Source: DASYPQ01 sp036006425 (GTDB lineage: Bacteria; Planctomycetota; UBA1135; GCA-002686595). From it: a stretch of 64,000 bases of DNA. The stretch is from positions 248,001 through 312,000 of the forward strand of contig DASYPQ010000022.1 of the NCBI GenBank assembly GCA_036006425.1, written 5' to 3'. The translations under genes and the position numbers were made by a program. Below are positions 8,124 to 17,397 of this stretch, one piece after another (positions within the stretch are counted from its first letter, which is position 1; the number at the start of each line of letters is the position of its first letter). The notes under the pieces were generated by a model. That model saw nothing but the letters and a program-made list of their open reading frames with translations. It was not told the DNA's origin and ran no database searches.

Positions 8124-9587
8124 TCAGTGGAGTTTCACCTCTTCTCCGATGTGGTGGAGCTTCATCACGTTCGTCGTCCGGGAAATCCCCGGGGGCACGC
8201 CCGCGACGAACACGATCGCGTCCCCCGCGCGCGCCATGCCGCGCACGAGGAGCATCTCCGAGGCCATATGCAGCATCTCTTCGAGGCTGCGTTCGCGCCG
8301 GAAGAGCATCGGCCGCACGTGCGCGAGGACGGTCATCTGGTTCACGGTGCGCAGGTGCGGGCTCAGGGCGAAGACCTCGGCGCTCGGGCGGTAGCGCGAG
8401 ACCTGGCGGACGGAGTTCCCGGTCTCGGTGAAACACACGATCTTGGTAATTCCGAGCGCCTCGGCGGCCTGGACCGCGGCGAGCGCCGTCGCGTTGCCGA
8501 AATTCGCCTCGGAAATGCGGAAAGTCGGCCGCGGCAGGTCCTGGTAGCGCTGGCTCGTCTCGACGGCGCGTGCGATGCGCGCCATGGTCGCGACCGCCTC
8601 GACGGGGTGCTCCCCGACCGCGGTCTCGGCCGAGAGCATCACCGCGTCGCTGCCGTCGAGGACGGCGTTCGCGACGTCCGTCACCTCCGCGCGCGTCGGC
8701 CGGCTGGAATCGACCATCGACTCGAGCATCTCGGTCGCGGTGATCGCGAACTTGCCGGCGCGCAGCGTCGATGCGATCAACGATTTCTGGATCAACGGGA
8801 GCTGCTCGAGCTCCGCTTCGACCCCGAGGTCGCCCCGAGCGACCATGATCCCGTCCGCCTCGCCGAGGATCGCGTCGATGTTCGCCAGGGCGGCCATCCG
8901 CTCGATCTTGGCGATCACGCAGAGCCCCGGGACGAGCGCGCGGATCGCGCGGATCTCGTCGGGCCTGGAGACGAAGCTCGCGCCGATCATGTCGACGCCC
9001 GCCTCGTTCGCGAGCGCGAGGTGCTTCTTGTCGTGTTCGCTCGGCAGGTCGTAGGCGAGCTTCGAGTCGGGGAAGTGGACGCCCTTCCGGTCCCCCACGT
9101 CGCCGGCCCGCGACACGCGCGCGACGATCGCGTCGGACTCGATCGTCTCCGCGACGAGCTCCGCCTGGCCGTCGGCGAGGATCACGCGGTGCCCCGGGCG
9201 GACCGCCTCCAGGAATCCGTCGAAGTCGAGCTCGACCTCGTCCTGCTTCGCGACGCCGGCGCCGCGCCGGCGCAGACGGAGACGCTCGCCGTCGCGCAGC
9301 GTGCGAACGCCGCCGGCGAATCTCCCCATCCGCATCTTCGGGCCCGGAATGTCGGTCAGGATCCCGACGGCGCGCATGCGCGCGTCGGCTTCCCGCCGGA
9401 TCAGCGCGACGCGGCGGAGGAAGTCCTCCTCCGTGCCGTGGCTCAGATTGATCCGGGCGACGGACATCCCCGCCTCGATCATCTCGCCGATCCGTCCCTC
9501 CGAGGCGGGACCGATCGTGGCGATGACCTTCGTGTGGGGAATCGTGGCCGGGAACGGAGGGGGGGGCGGTTGGAAGTCCGAGCTCAT
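8124..9587 (-). CDS. pyk: Pyruvate kinase
   Basis: A 487-residue pyruvate kinase, the usual length. It converts phosphoenolpyruvate and ADP to pyruvate and ATP in the last step of glycolysis. Visible motifs are TIGPASEG and INLSHG at the N-terminus, TDIPGPKMRMG, the catalytic lysine region CVIAKIERM, VARGDLGVE and ITATEMLESM with TDVANAVLDGSDAVMLSAET. The C-terminal domain is complete. The first residues are Pro-rich (MSSDFQPPPPPFP). ATG 9587 is the only start near the conserved HTKVIATIGP; no clear Shine-Dalgarno is present. It appears monocistronic, followed by a hairpin. Confidence 0.95.
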   Translation of the reverse strand: MSSDFQPPPPPFPATIPHTKVIATIGPASEGRIGEMIEAGMSVARINLSHGTEEDFLRRVALIRREADARMRAVGILTDIPGPKMRMGRFAGGVRTLRDGERLRLRRRGAGVAKQDEVELDFDGFLEAVRPGHRVILADGQAELVAETIESDAIVARVSRAGDVGDRKGVHFPDSKLAYDLPSEHDKKHLALANEAGVDMIGASFVSRPDEIRAIRALVPGLCVIAKIERMAALANIDAILGEADGIMVARGDLGVEAELEQLPLIQKSLIASTLRAGKFAITATEMLESMVDSSRPTRAEVTDVANAVLDGSDAVMLSAETAVGEHPVEAVATMARIARAVETSQRYQDLPRPTFRISEANFGNATALAAVQAAEALGITKIVCFTETGNSVRQVSRYRPSAEVFALSPHLRTVNQMTVLAHVRPMLFRRERSLEEMLHMASEMLLVRGMARAGDAIVFVAGVPPGISRTTNVMKLHHIGEEVKLH

Positions 9588-9891
9588 TCCATTCGCGGTG
9601 CATCGTTCTCCCGCGGCGACGACCGGGCAAGGCCTTGGAGCCGCGGAACTCGCGCAGCCGGGCTCGAAGCACTTGGGCGGACACGACTTGCGCGGCGCGT
9701 CGGCCGGATGCCGCGACAAGAGAACGCCAGCCGAGAAGACTCGACTGGCGTTCGGGGGGGTCCACGCCGCTCCTGAGGTCGTGCTCCCGGCAGCCCCTGC
9801 TGGATCCGGGGGCAACATTCCATCGGCGCGGAAACCGGCGGATTGGACGGGAGGAGGCCTCCCCGGGTTCCAGGTTCCCGCCAGGATCCGA
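9588..9891. other. Intergenic region upstream of pyk
   Basis: A 304-base gap between the pyruvate kinase start and the stop of the next minus-strand gene. It holds one strong hairpin (9722-9753, listed separately) and presumably the pyk promoter at 9588-9720. Reading frames here lack a plausible gene. No repeat or RNA gene was recognised. Confidence 0.6.
9722..9753 (-). terminator. Hairpin terminator after the 818-residue secreted protein gene
   Basis: A 9-bp stem (GAACGCCAG/CTGGCGTTC) is extended inward, after one mismatch, by CGAG/CTCG around an AAGA loop. On the minus strand the stem is followed by TCTTGTC, a weak T-rich tail. It lies about 140 bases beyond the stop at 9892 and would separate that transcript from pyk. 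Confidence 0.5.
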
Positions 9892-12348
9892 TCAGCGTCG
9901 GTGGACCTGGTCGAAACCGGGCCCCAGGACCTTGGCGAAGGCGTCCCAGCCCTTCGAGCGGCGGCGGTCGCTCCAGACGACGCAGATTCCGTCCGCCAGG
10001 GGGGCGATCGAAGGGCTCTGGCGGTCCGGGATGACCAGGGTCGGGAGCTCGTTGACGAGGACGATCGGGCCCATGTCCTTCGCGTTCTTCGCGATCCGGC
10101 GCAGGTAGGTCTGGTCGTGCGCGGAGATGTCGTCCTCCCAGGCGACGGCCCACGATCCGTCGGCGAGTCGCACGACGTGTCCGTGGTCCTGCTCGTTCGT
10201 GAGCGGCGAGATCGGGAGCAGCGGACCCGCGGGACGGCCCTGTGCGTCGAACGCACGGGCCACGACGTCGTGGCCCCCGTCGTCGCGCGCGCCCGAGCAC
10301 CAAGACATCACGAAGCCGCCGCCGTTCCCCGCGGCGACGGAGGGATCCCAGTCCTGCCCGCGCACGGTGCGCTCGAACGACAGCTCGTCGGCGCGCGCGA
10401 CTCCGTCGAAGTCGAGTGCCCGCGCGGCGACGGACCACACGCCGTTGCCGCCGGCGTCCCGGCTCCAGGCGGCGATCACGCGGTCGCCTCCGACGAACGC
10501 GAGCGCGGGCTCCTGGACCGCGCCCTTGGGCGCGCTCGCGAAGGGACGCGGTTCGCCGGCGAGCGTTCCGTCGGGCGCGATCCGCGCGGCGAGGAGCGCC
10601 TTTTGCGAGAGGTCCTCCCACGCGAGGAGGTATCCCTGCTCGTCCGGGAGCGCGACGGAAGCGATGCGGGTCGGCGCCTTCGCGAGATCCGGGAACCGGA
10701 TCGGCTCGCACGCGGCGCGACCGTCGGCGCGGAAGAGCTGCGCGCGCGGCGCGACGCGTTTCGCCGGGCCTTCGACCCACGCGACGAGGAAGCTCCCGTC
10801 CTCGCGCATCGCGACCGAGGGATTCGCGCGCGCGGCGTCGGATGCCGGCACCTTCGCGTCGGGCAGCGCGCCCGGCACGAGGAATTCGTCGGAGGCGAAC
10901 CCTCCCGGCCACCCGACGAGCCTCGCGTACACGTGCGGCTGCACGTCGCGATCGTCCTGCCAGGCGATCACCGCGCGCGCGCCGGCGCCGGCGACGATCG
11001 GCTTGATCTGCGCGGAGCTCGCGGTGTCCGTGTTCAGCCGGCGCTCGGGTCCGAGGCGCTTCTCGAGCGGTGCCTTCGGGTCGACGGTGCGCCCGTAGAC
11101 GTCGCTGTCGCCGTTCCGACGGTCGCTCCAGGCGACGAACAGCGTCGCGCCGTTCGACACGATCCGCGCGTCCTCGACGTTGCGCGCTTCGGGCGAGCTG
11201 ACGGGCGTCGGCTGGTCCTCGACGCGTCGCCCCTCGAGGTCGAAGAGGTGCAGCTCGAGGAATCCGGAGGCGCGCTGCGCGAGGAGCGCGAGCCCGCCCT
11301 GCCAGCGCGCGAGATCCGCGCCGGAGAGCGCGTCGTCCACGGGCTTGCTCGCCGCGCGATCGGGTTCCCCCGCGGGCGAGAGGTGGCGCAGGTCGAACGA
11401 GCCCGCGCTCTGGAACAACGCCCAGAAGCCGCCGGCGGGGTCGGACACCAGGCGCGTCGGCGTCCCGTCGCCGCAGTTCCGCGCCGCGCCCTCGGGCATG
11501 CGATGCGACGGATCCGGCGCCTGCCCGAGCGCGGTCGCGACGCTGCGGTCGTGCGTCTTCCACGCGCACAGGAGCCCGCCTCCCTTCTCGACCGCGAGGC
11601 GCACGCCCGGCTCGGCCGCGGACGTCGTTGTGTTCACGATTCCGGGCGCGTCGCGCCACGTGCCGGATGCGTCCGTCTCGAGCATGTTCACGTTGCCTTC
11701 GTCGGTCCACGCGATCGCGTAGCCGCCGTCGCGGCGACGGACGACGGTCACCTGCGTCGCGCCGGCGCGCCGCGGACCGCGCGTGGGGCCCGCGCGCGCG
11801 GGCTTCGGGCTGAGCGACTTGTCCGCCGCGAGGAAACGTCCCTTCGTGTCGAAGAACCGCGCCCAGGCCGACGGCGTGGTCCCGCCGACGGGGGCGGTCC
11901 AGGTCACCGCTCCGGATCCGTCGGGCGCGATCGCGATCGAGGTGTCGAAGCCGCGCCCGGCGCTCGCCTCGTTGATCGACTGCTCCGGCTCGAGCGGCTC
12001 GCCCGCGCCCGAGAGCCGCACCATGTAGAGTCCGAGCCGCGCGTCGCGCTGGTCCTGCCAGACCGCGGCGAACCCGCCGCCGTCGGATCCGCACAGCGCG
12101 CGCAGCGACTGCGTGCTCCCGCCGGTCGTGTCCTGGTGGACGACGGAGTCCGGGACGCGGATGTCGACCGCGGCAGGCGACATCTGGCCGATCGTCCCCT
12201 TCTCCGCGCCCGGCGGGAAACCCGCTCCCGGGCCCTCCTGGGGAGGTCCGCTGCGCCCGCCGCGACCGCCTTGGGCGCCGAGTGCGACGAGCGCGATGGA
12301 TGCGACGAAAGCGGAGCGAGATGTGGAGATGACAAAGCGATCATGCAT
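9892..12348 (-). CDS. Large secreted protein with repeated W-x-D blade motifs
   Basis: An 818-residue protein with a signal peptide (FVASIALVALGAQG after MHDRFVISTSRS). The mature part repeats a beta-rich unit with a V-x-W-x-D core: AVWQDQRD, VTWTAPVG, IAWTDEGN, VAWSDRRNG, IAWQDDRD, VAWVEGP, LAWEDLS, AAWSRDAG, VAWEDDI and VVWSDRR. At least ten copies spaced 60-90 residues suggest one or two beta-propellers or a related fold. No catalytic residues stand out. ATG 12348 was chosen for the signal peptide; in-frame ATGs further upstream would add an Arg-rich leader. No Shine-Dalgarno is visible. It is divergent from the protease gene on the other strand. Confidence 0.75.
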   Translation of the reverse strand: MHDRFVISTSRSAFVASIALVALGAQGGRGGRSGPPQEGPGAGFPPGAEKGTIGQMSPAAVDIRVPDSVVHQDTTGGSTQSLRALCGSDGGGFAAVWQDQRDARLGLYMVRLSGAGEPLEPEQSINEASAGRGFDTSIAIAPDGSGAVTWTAPVGGTTPSAWARFFDTKGRFLAADKSLSPKPARAGPTRGPRRAGATQVTVVRRRDGGYAIAWTDEGNVNMLETDASGTWRDAPGIVNTTTSAAEPGVRLAVEKGGGLLCAWKTHDRSVATALGQAPDPSHRMPEGAARNCGDGTPTRLVSDPAGGFWALFQSAGSFDLRHLSPAGEPDRAASKPVDDALSGADLARWQGGLALLAQRASGFLELHLFDLEGRRVEDQPTPVSSPEARNVEDARIVSNGATLFVAWSDRRNGDSDVYGRTVDPKAPLEKRLGPERRLNTDTASSAQIKPIVAGAGARAVIAWQDDRDVQPHVYARLVGWPGGFASDEFLVPGALPDAKVPASDAARANPSVAMREDGSFLVAWVEGPAKRVAPRAQLFRADGRAACEPIRFPDLAKAPTRIASVALPDEQGYLLAWEDLSQKALLAARIAPDGTLAGEPRPFASAPKGAVQEPALAFVGGDRVIAAWSRDAGGNGVWSVAARALDFDGVARADELSFERTVRGQDWDPSVAAGNGGGFVMSWCSGARDDGGHDVVARAFDAQGRPAGPLLPISPLTNEQDHGHVVRLADGSWAVAWEDDISAHDQTYLRRIAKNAKDMGPIVLVNELPTLVIPDRQSPSIAPLADGICVVWSDRRRSKGWDAFAKVLGPGFDQVHRR

Positions 12349-12510
12349 GTTCGGAAAGGATTTCAGGGACCGCGGAGCTGATCTCGGGAAGTGCCACACG
12401 GATCGAAAAAGCATGGTATCTCTGTGTAGGACGACGTCGCGCGAGCGACGACGCCACCTGAGACCTGCTTCCAAACCCCGGTTCGTCCCTCGGGGTCGCG
12501 GAAAAAGAAA

Positions 12511-12621
12511 ATGCAGCCCCCCACTTCATCCGCCGAGAGTCGCCGCGCAGTTCCCGCGGCGACTTCGATGCTGATTTTCGCGCTCGTGCTCGCACTCCTG
12601 TTGTTCGCATTCTGGACCTGA
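12511..12621 (+). CDS. Possible 36-residue membrane peptide upstream of the protease
   Basis: A short frame starts with ATG 12511 after a purine run (GGAAAAAGAAA) and ends at TGA 12619-12621. It would encode a 36-residue peptide with one hydrophobic helix at the C-terminal end (MLIFALVLALLLFAFWT). It is in the same frame as the protease that follows, with six codons between the TGA and the likely protease start. It may be a real small membrane protein, a translated leader peptide, or chance. Confidence 0.3.
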   Translation: MQPPTSSAESRRAVPAATSMLIFALVLALLLFAFWT

Positions 12622-12639
12622 TTCCAGGGAATCGCGAAC

Positions 12640-15621
12640 CTGGTTCTCGAGCTCGTCTGCGCCGCGCTTCTGGCCGGTCCGGCTCGCGCGGATCTCCGGT
12701 CGACGTTCGAGACGTGGAGCGCCGCGCACGGCGGCCGATGGCGGCTCGCGGTCGACCCCGAGACCGGATCGCTGCAGATGCTCTCGGGCGGACGCGCCGC
12801 GACGCCGTTCCGGCCGAAGACCGACGCCGGGTTCGTCGACGCAGCGCGGCACGTTCTCGCCGAGACGCGCGCGCTCCACCGCCTCGACGGGGAGACGCTG
12901 GTCCTCGACCGCGCGCTCTTCCTGCCGCTCGGGCAGGTCGGCTCGGGTGACAAGGAGACCGTCCGCTTCCGTCAGGTCGTGCGCGGAGTCCCCGTCGTCG
13001 GCGGATTCGTCAACGTGCTCTTCGCCGCGGACGGCTCGCTGCTCTCGATCCAAGCCAGCGGGCTTCCGGATCTCGCGACGCAGGAGACGCGGCCGGCGCT
13101 CCCCGCGCGCCGAGCCCTGGACCGTGCCGCGCAGGAGTTCCGCGCGCTCGCCGGAGCGCTCCCGACGCGACTCTCGGAACCCGCGCTCGTGATCGAGCGC
13201 CATCTCGGCGCGGACGGGCTGCGCCGCCCGCGACTCGCCTGGCAGGTCGACGCGCAGCGCATCGACGCCGGATCCGCGCCCGAAGGCCGCACGCTGTGGA
13301 TCGACGCCGCGGACGGCGCGGTGATCCGCTCGGAGAACAACATCCATTCGTTCGACGTCGGAGGGACCGTGCAGTCGCTCGCGACGCCGGGCACGCTCCC
13401 GGACACGCCCGCCAACCCCGCGACGGCGCAGCCGATGAAGTACCTGCTCGTGCAGAGCGCGGCCGGGACGGTGCTGACCGACGCCTCGGGGAACTTCGAC
13501 TTCCCCGGCGTGAACGCGCCGCTCGACTGCACGTTCAGCTACACCGGGCCGGTCAACGCGATCGGCAACGCGGCGGGCCCGAACTACAGCCTCACGCAGA
13601 CGCTCCTCCCGGGCGTCGCGAACGCGGTGCTGATGAACGCCGGCGCGTCCCCGGACGTCACGGCGCAGGCGAACGTCTTCGCGACCATCGACCGGCAGCG
13701 CGACTGGGTGCGTTCGATCAATCCGGCGGACGACACGCTCGACTTCCAGCACCTCGCGATCGTCAACATCGCCTCGGCGTGCAACGCGTACTTCGACGGC
13801 AGCGGGATCTACTTCTACGACGCGGGCAGCGGCTGTCCGAACATGGCCTACTCGACGATCGTCTCGCACGAGGACGGGCACTGGGCGAACCAGCTCTACG
13901 GGACCGGCAACGGACCCGACGGCATGGGCGAAGGCAACGCGGACGCGTGGGCGGAGTACGTGTGGGACACGCCGGTCGTCGGCGCCGGGTTCTTCGGCTC
14001 GGGCAACGACCTCCGCACGGGACTGAACACGAGGCCCTTCTGCGGCGACTGCTGCGGCGGCTGCTACGGCGAAGTGCACACCGACGGCGAGGTGTGGATG
14101 GGGACGGCGTGGAAGGTCCGCGCGCGGCTCGTCGCGTCGAACGGGCCCGCGGCGGGCACGCTGATCGCGAACACGCTCTTCCTCGCGTGGATGGAGAGCT
14201 ACAACCAGAGCCAGATCAAGTCGATCATCGAGACGCAGTGGTTGACGCTCGACGACGCCGACGGGAACGTCGACAACGGGACGCCGCACTTCGCGGACAT
14301 CGACCTCGGCTTCCGCGACCAGGGCTTCCCCGGATTCGTGCCGGCTCCGGTCAGCTTCGGTCCGGTCACCGACGTCGCGGACACGGAGGTCCAGGCGCTC
14401 CCCGCGGTCGTGAACGCGACGATCCGCGCGAACGCCGCACCGCCGCTGACGACCGCGGTCGTCCGCTACCGCGTGAACGGCGGCGCGTTCCAGGACGTGC
14501 CGCTCGCGAACGTCGGCGGCGACGAGTTCCAGGCGACCCTGCCGGGCGAGCTCGCGCCGGCGCACGTCGAGTACTACGTCGCGGCCACGGACAGCGCCGC
14601 GCACTCCGCGACCTACCCGAGCCACGCGCCGGCGAGCCTCCTCGACTACGACGTCGGCGCGAAACACGTGCTGCGCCTCGATCACTTCGACGAGTCGAGC
14701 AACCTCGGCTGGACGCACGGGACGTACGGCGACACGTCGAATCCCGAGGACGACTGGCAGCGCGGCGCTTCGTCCGGGAAGTACGGCGTCGCGGGCGGGA
14801 TCGCGTGGACCGATCCGACGCACGCCGTCAGCGGCGGCGCGTGCTGGGGCAACGACCTCGGCCACTTCGCGAACACCGGCGCGTACTCCGCGGACGTCCA
14901 CGCGTGGCTGCGGTCGCCGTCTGTCGACTGCAGCAACGCCGTCGGCACGCAGCTCCGCTTCATGCGCTGGCTGAGCGTCGAGGACTCGAGCCACGACCAG
15001 GCGCGCGTCCTCGTGAACGGCGTCCCGGTGTTCGCGAATCCCGCGACGAGCCTTGCGGACGAGGAGTGGACGAACCAGACGCTCGACATCTCCGCTGTCG
15101 CCGACCATCAGGCTTCCGTGCAGATCGAGTTCGAGCTCCGCACCGACGGAGCGACGGAGCTGGGCGGCTGGCAGCTCGACGACGTTGAGCTCCTGTGGGT
15201 CTCGGTCCCGCCGTGTCCGACGCCGGTGAACGACTGCGTCCAGTCCCCGAACAGCGCGGACCCGCAGGGCGCCGTGATGGGCTGGAGCGGATCGACGCTC
15301 GTCTCGCACGACGACCTCGTGCTGCGCACGACCGGGTGTCCGCCGGACAAGACCTGCCTCTTCCTCTACGGTCGCAACGACACGTTCGTTCCGTTCGGGA
15401 ACGGCGTCCGGTGCGTCGCGACTCCGTTCCACCGCCTGCCGTCGCTCCACACCGACGCGGGCGGCGCCGTGGCGTTCCCGCTCGATCTCACCCACCTGCC
15501 GCCGAACGGGCAGATCGCGGCCGGCGAGGACTGGCTGTTCCAGCTCGTGTTCCGGGATCCGGCCGCGGGCGGCCTGCGGTTCAACTGCAGCGACTCCCTG
15601 CGGGTCTCGTTCTGCCCCTGA
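12640..15621 (+). CDS. Secreted thermolysin-like zinc metalloprotease with FTP propeptide (non-AUG start likely)
   Basis: The protein has a fungalysin/thermolysin propeptide (VRFRQVVRGVPVVGG), a zinc motif H-E-D-G-H in VSHEDGHWANQLYG (His codon at 13867) and a downstream EGNADAWAEY supplying the third ligand. A Cys-rich loop (FCGDCCGGCYGEVH), an Ig-like region and a jelly-roll-like domain follow. The first in-frame AUG is at 12778, but it falls inside the propeptide start (DPETGSLQM). Upstream codons read as a signal peptide (LVLELVCAALLAGPARA). Between the in-frame TGA at 12619 and 12778 there is no ATG, GTG or TTG, so CTG at 12640, with CAGGGA nine bases upstream, is the best start. From there it has 993 residues. 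Confidence 0.8.
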   Translation: MVLELVCAALLAGPARADLRSTFETWSAAHGGRWRLAVDPETGSLQMLSGGRAATPFRPKTDAGFVDAARHVLAETRALHRLDGETLVLDRALFLPLGQVGSGDKETVRFRQVVRGVPVVGGFVNVLFAADGSLLSIQASGLPDLATQETRPALPARRALDRAAQEFRALAGALPTRLSEPALVIERHLGADGLRRPRLAWQVDAQRIDAGSAPEGRTLWIDAADGAVIRSENNIHSFDVGGTVQSLATPGTLPDTPANPATAQPMKYLLVQSAAGTVLTDASGNFDFPGVNAPLDCTFSYTGPVNAIGNAAGPNYSLTQTLLPGVANAVLMNAGASPDVTAQANVFATIDRQRDWVRSINPADDTLDFQHLAIVNIASACNAYFDGSGIYFYDAGSGCPNMAYSTIVSHEDGHWANQLYGTGNGPDGMGEGNADAWAEYVWDTPVVGAGFFGSGNDLRTGLNTRPFCGDCCGGCYGEVHTDGEVWMGTAWKVRARLVASNGPAAGTLIANTLFLAWMESYNQSQIKSIIETQWLTLDDADGNVDNGTPHFADIDLGFRDQGFPGFVPAPVSFGPVTDVADTEVQALPAVVNATIRANAAPPLTTAVVRYRVNGGAFQDVPLANVGGDEFQATLPGELAPAHVEYYVAATDSAAHSATYPSHAPASLLDYDVGAKHVLRLDHFDESSNLGWTHGTYGDTSNPEDDWQRGASSGKYGVAGGIAWTDPTHAVSGGACWGNDLGHFANTGAYSADVHAWLRSPSVDCSNAVGTQLRFMRWLSVEDSSHDQARVLVNGVPVFANPATSLADEEWTNQTLDISAVADHQASVQIEFELRTDGATELGGWQLDDVELLWVSVPPCPTPVNDCVQSPNSADPQGAVMGWSGSTLVSHDDLVLRTTGCPPDKTCLFLYGRNDTFVPFGNGVRCVATPFHRLPSLHTDAGGAVAFPLDLTHLPPNGQIAAGEDWLFQLVFRDPAAGGLRFNCSDSLRVSFCP

Positions 15622-15679
15622 GGAACCCCGCGTCTGTTCCGGACGTGTGAAGGACGTCGTCGACCCGGCGAGGCTTCCT

Positions 15680-15685
15680 TATACT
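15680..15685 (+). promoter_or_regulatory. Candidate -10 box for the 15784 gene
   Basis: TATACT matches the sigma-70 -10 consensus at five of six positions and stands out in this GC-rich gap. It would give a leader of roughly 90 bases. No convincing -35 hexamer is visible at the right distance. Confidence 0.35.
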
Positions 15686-15783
15686 GTGCGGCGTCTGGAC
15701 CCGGGGGACCGAACCCTCCGCACCGACCTCTCCACCGTGCTCCGCGGCACGGCCTTCCTTCGCGCACGAGGCGCACGAGAACC

Positions 15784-16854
15784 ATGTTGCACAACCGATT
15801 CCTGATCCCGGCCGCGCTCGTCATCCCGGCGCTCCTCTCCTCCCACGTCCCGGGCGATCGCATCCGCTTCGCGCCCTCCGAGGGCTCCAAGGTGGAGAAG
15901 ACCTTCGAGAACAAGGCGGAGTTCACGCTCCAGAACATGTCCCTGTCCATGAACGGACAGGACTCTCCGGCGAAGCCGGAGATGGAGATGAGCATCAACA
16001 GCGAGCAGAAAGTCGTCGTCACCGACGAATACGTCGCGAACCGCGACGGCGCGCCGAAGAAGCTCCGCCGCAATTACGACGAGCTCGGCAACACCGTCAC
16101 CATCGCGATGAAGATGGCGATGATGGGCCAGACGCAGAACAAGGACCAGAACCTCACGGGCGAGAGCGAGCTCCAGGGCAAGAAGGTCGTCTTCACGTGG
16201 GACGACGAGAAGTCCGAGTACAAGAAGGCCTTCGACCCGGCGCTCGACAAGGATTCGCTGCTCAAGGATCTCGAGGAGGACATGGACCTGCGCGTCCTCC
16301 TCCCGAAGGACGAGGTCAAGCCGGGCGATTCGTGGGACGTCGACGTCAAGGCGCTCGCTTCGGTGCTCGCTCCGGGCGGCAACCTCTCGATCATCCCGAA
16401 GGAGATGAGCGCAGACGAGATGGCGATGGGCATGCCGGGGATGGGCAGCATGTCCGACTGGCTCCGCGGATCGCTCGAAGGCGAAGCGAAGGCGACGTTC
16501 GCGAGCGTCCGCGAGGTCGAAGGAGTCAAGATGGCCGTGGTCAAGCTCACTGCGAAGATCACCGTCTCGAAGGACATGACCGAGATGGTCCAGGACGCGA
16601 TGAAGAAGGCGAAGCTGCCTCCCGAAGCCGGCGACCTGACGATCGATCACATGGACGTCGACTACAAGCTCGAGGCGGAAGGCGAGCTCGTCTGGGACAT
16701 CGCGGGCGGCCACATCCACTCGTTCGACATGTCCGGCCCGTCGCACGTCCAGATGGACATGGCGATGAAGATGGCGCCGCAAGGCCAGAAGATGACGATC
16801 GAGTACGGCATGGAATTGTCCGGGACCACCGGACTCAAGGTCGCCGTCAAGTGA
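15784..16854 (+). CDS. Hypothetical secreted protein
   Basis: A 356-residue protein with a signal peptide (about 1-23, FLIPAALVIPALLSSHVPG) and a Lys/Glu/Met-rich mature chain of mixed beta character. There is a Met-rich loop in the middle (MAMGMPGMGSMSDW) and a second Met cluster near the end (VQMDMAMKMAPQGQKM). It resembles uncharacterised planctomycete periplasmic proteins with a repeated EGELVWD/GEAKATF-type strand pattern, but no family could be named. The stop overlaps the GTG start of the DUF309 gene, so the two are cotranscribed. Confidence 0.75.
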   Translation: MLHNRFLIPAALVIPALLSSHVPGDRIRFAPSEGSKVEKTFENKAEFTLQNMSLSMNGQDSPAKPEMEMSINSEQKVVVTDEYVANRDGAPKKLRRNYDELGNTVTIAMKMAMMGQTQNKDQNLTGESELQGKKVVFTWDDEKSEYKKAFDPALDKDSLLKDLEEDMDLRVLLPKDEVKPGDSWDVDVKALASVLAPGGNLSIIPKEMSADEMAMGMPGMGSMSDWLRGSLEGEAKATFASVREVEGVKMAVVKLTAKITVSKDMTEMVQDAMKKAKLPPEAGDLTIDHMDVDYKLEAEGELVWDIAGGHIHSFDMSGPSHVQMDMAMKMAPQGQKMTIEYGMELSGTTGLKVAVK

Positions 16855-17387
16855 GCCCGTCGCGCGACGTCCCGCGCGCGGACGCGGGACGCCGCGTGCG
16901 GTACGCGCCGGACCGCGCGTTCCCGGGCTACGCCTACCTGCCCGGCCGCGATCCGCACCCGACGCGCGATCCGCGCGGCCACTCGCATGGACACGTCGTC
17001 GAGACCGCGCGCTACCTCGAGGCGGACCGGTGGCACGAGAACGAGGAGTACCTCTTCGGAGTCGACCTCTACAACGAGGGCTACCTGTGGGAGGCTCACG
17101 AGGCGTGGGAGAGCCTGTGGCACCTCGCGAAGCACGATCCCGACCAGGCGAGCTTCCTCCAGGGCCTGATCCAGTGCAGCGCGGCGAGCCTGAAGATCCC
17201 GATGCAGCAGCCCGGAGGACTCGCGCGGCTCGCCGAGATGGGAACCGGGAGACTCGAGGAAGTCGCGCGCCGCGCCGGCCCGCACTTCATGGGCCTCGAC
17301 GTGCCGGCGTTCGTCGAGGCCTTCCGCGCGTTCGCCGCTTCCGCGCCGGTCTCCGCGGAGGCGCGCCCGAGGCTCGCGCTCGCCTGA
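16851..17387 (+). CDS. DUF309 family protein
   Basis: A 178-residue protein with the DUF309 core LYNEGYLWEAHEAWESLW and FLQGLIQCSAASLKI. The family is a small helical bundle with conserved Glu and His residues and no proven function. Here the N-terminus is longer and His-rich (DPRGHSHGHVVE). GTG 16851 overlaps the TGA of the upstream gene (GTGA). The Rieske oxygenase begins 10 bases downstream. Confidence 0.85.
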   Translation: MSPSRDVPRADAGRRVRYAPDRAFPGYAYLPGRDPHPTRDPRGHSHGHVVETARYLEADRWHENEEYLFGVDLYNEGYLWEAHEAWESLWHLAKHDPDQASFLQGLIQCSAASLKIPMQQPGGLARLAEMGTGRLEEVARRAGPHFMGLDVPAFVEAFRAFAASAPVSAEARPRLALA

Positions 17388-17397
17388 GAGTCGACGC

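Noticed and set aside
12526..15495. A 989-codon minus-strand frame opposite the protease gene
   Set aside because: It is Arg/Val/Glu-rich with no domain, is exactly antisense to a well-supported protease, and has no start context. Long antisense frames are common at this GC content.
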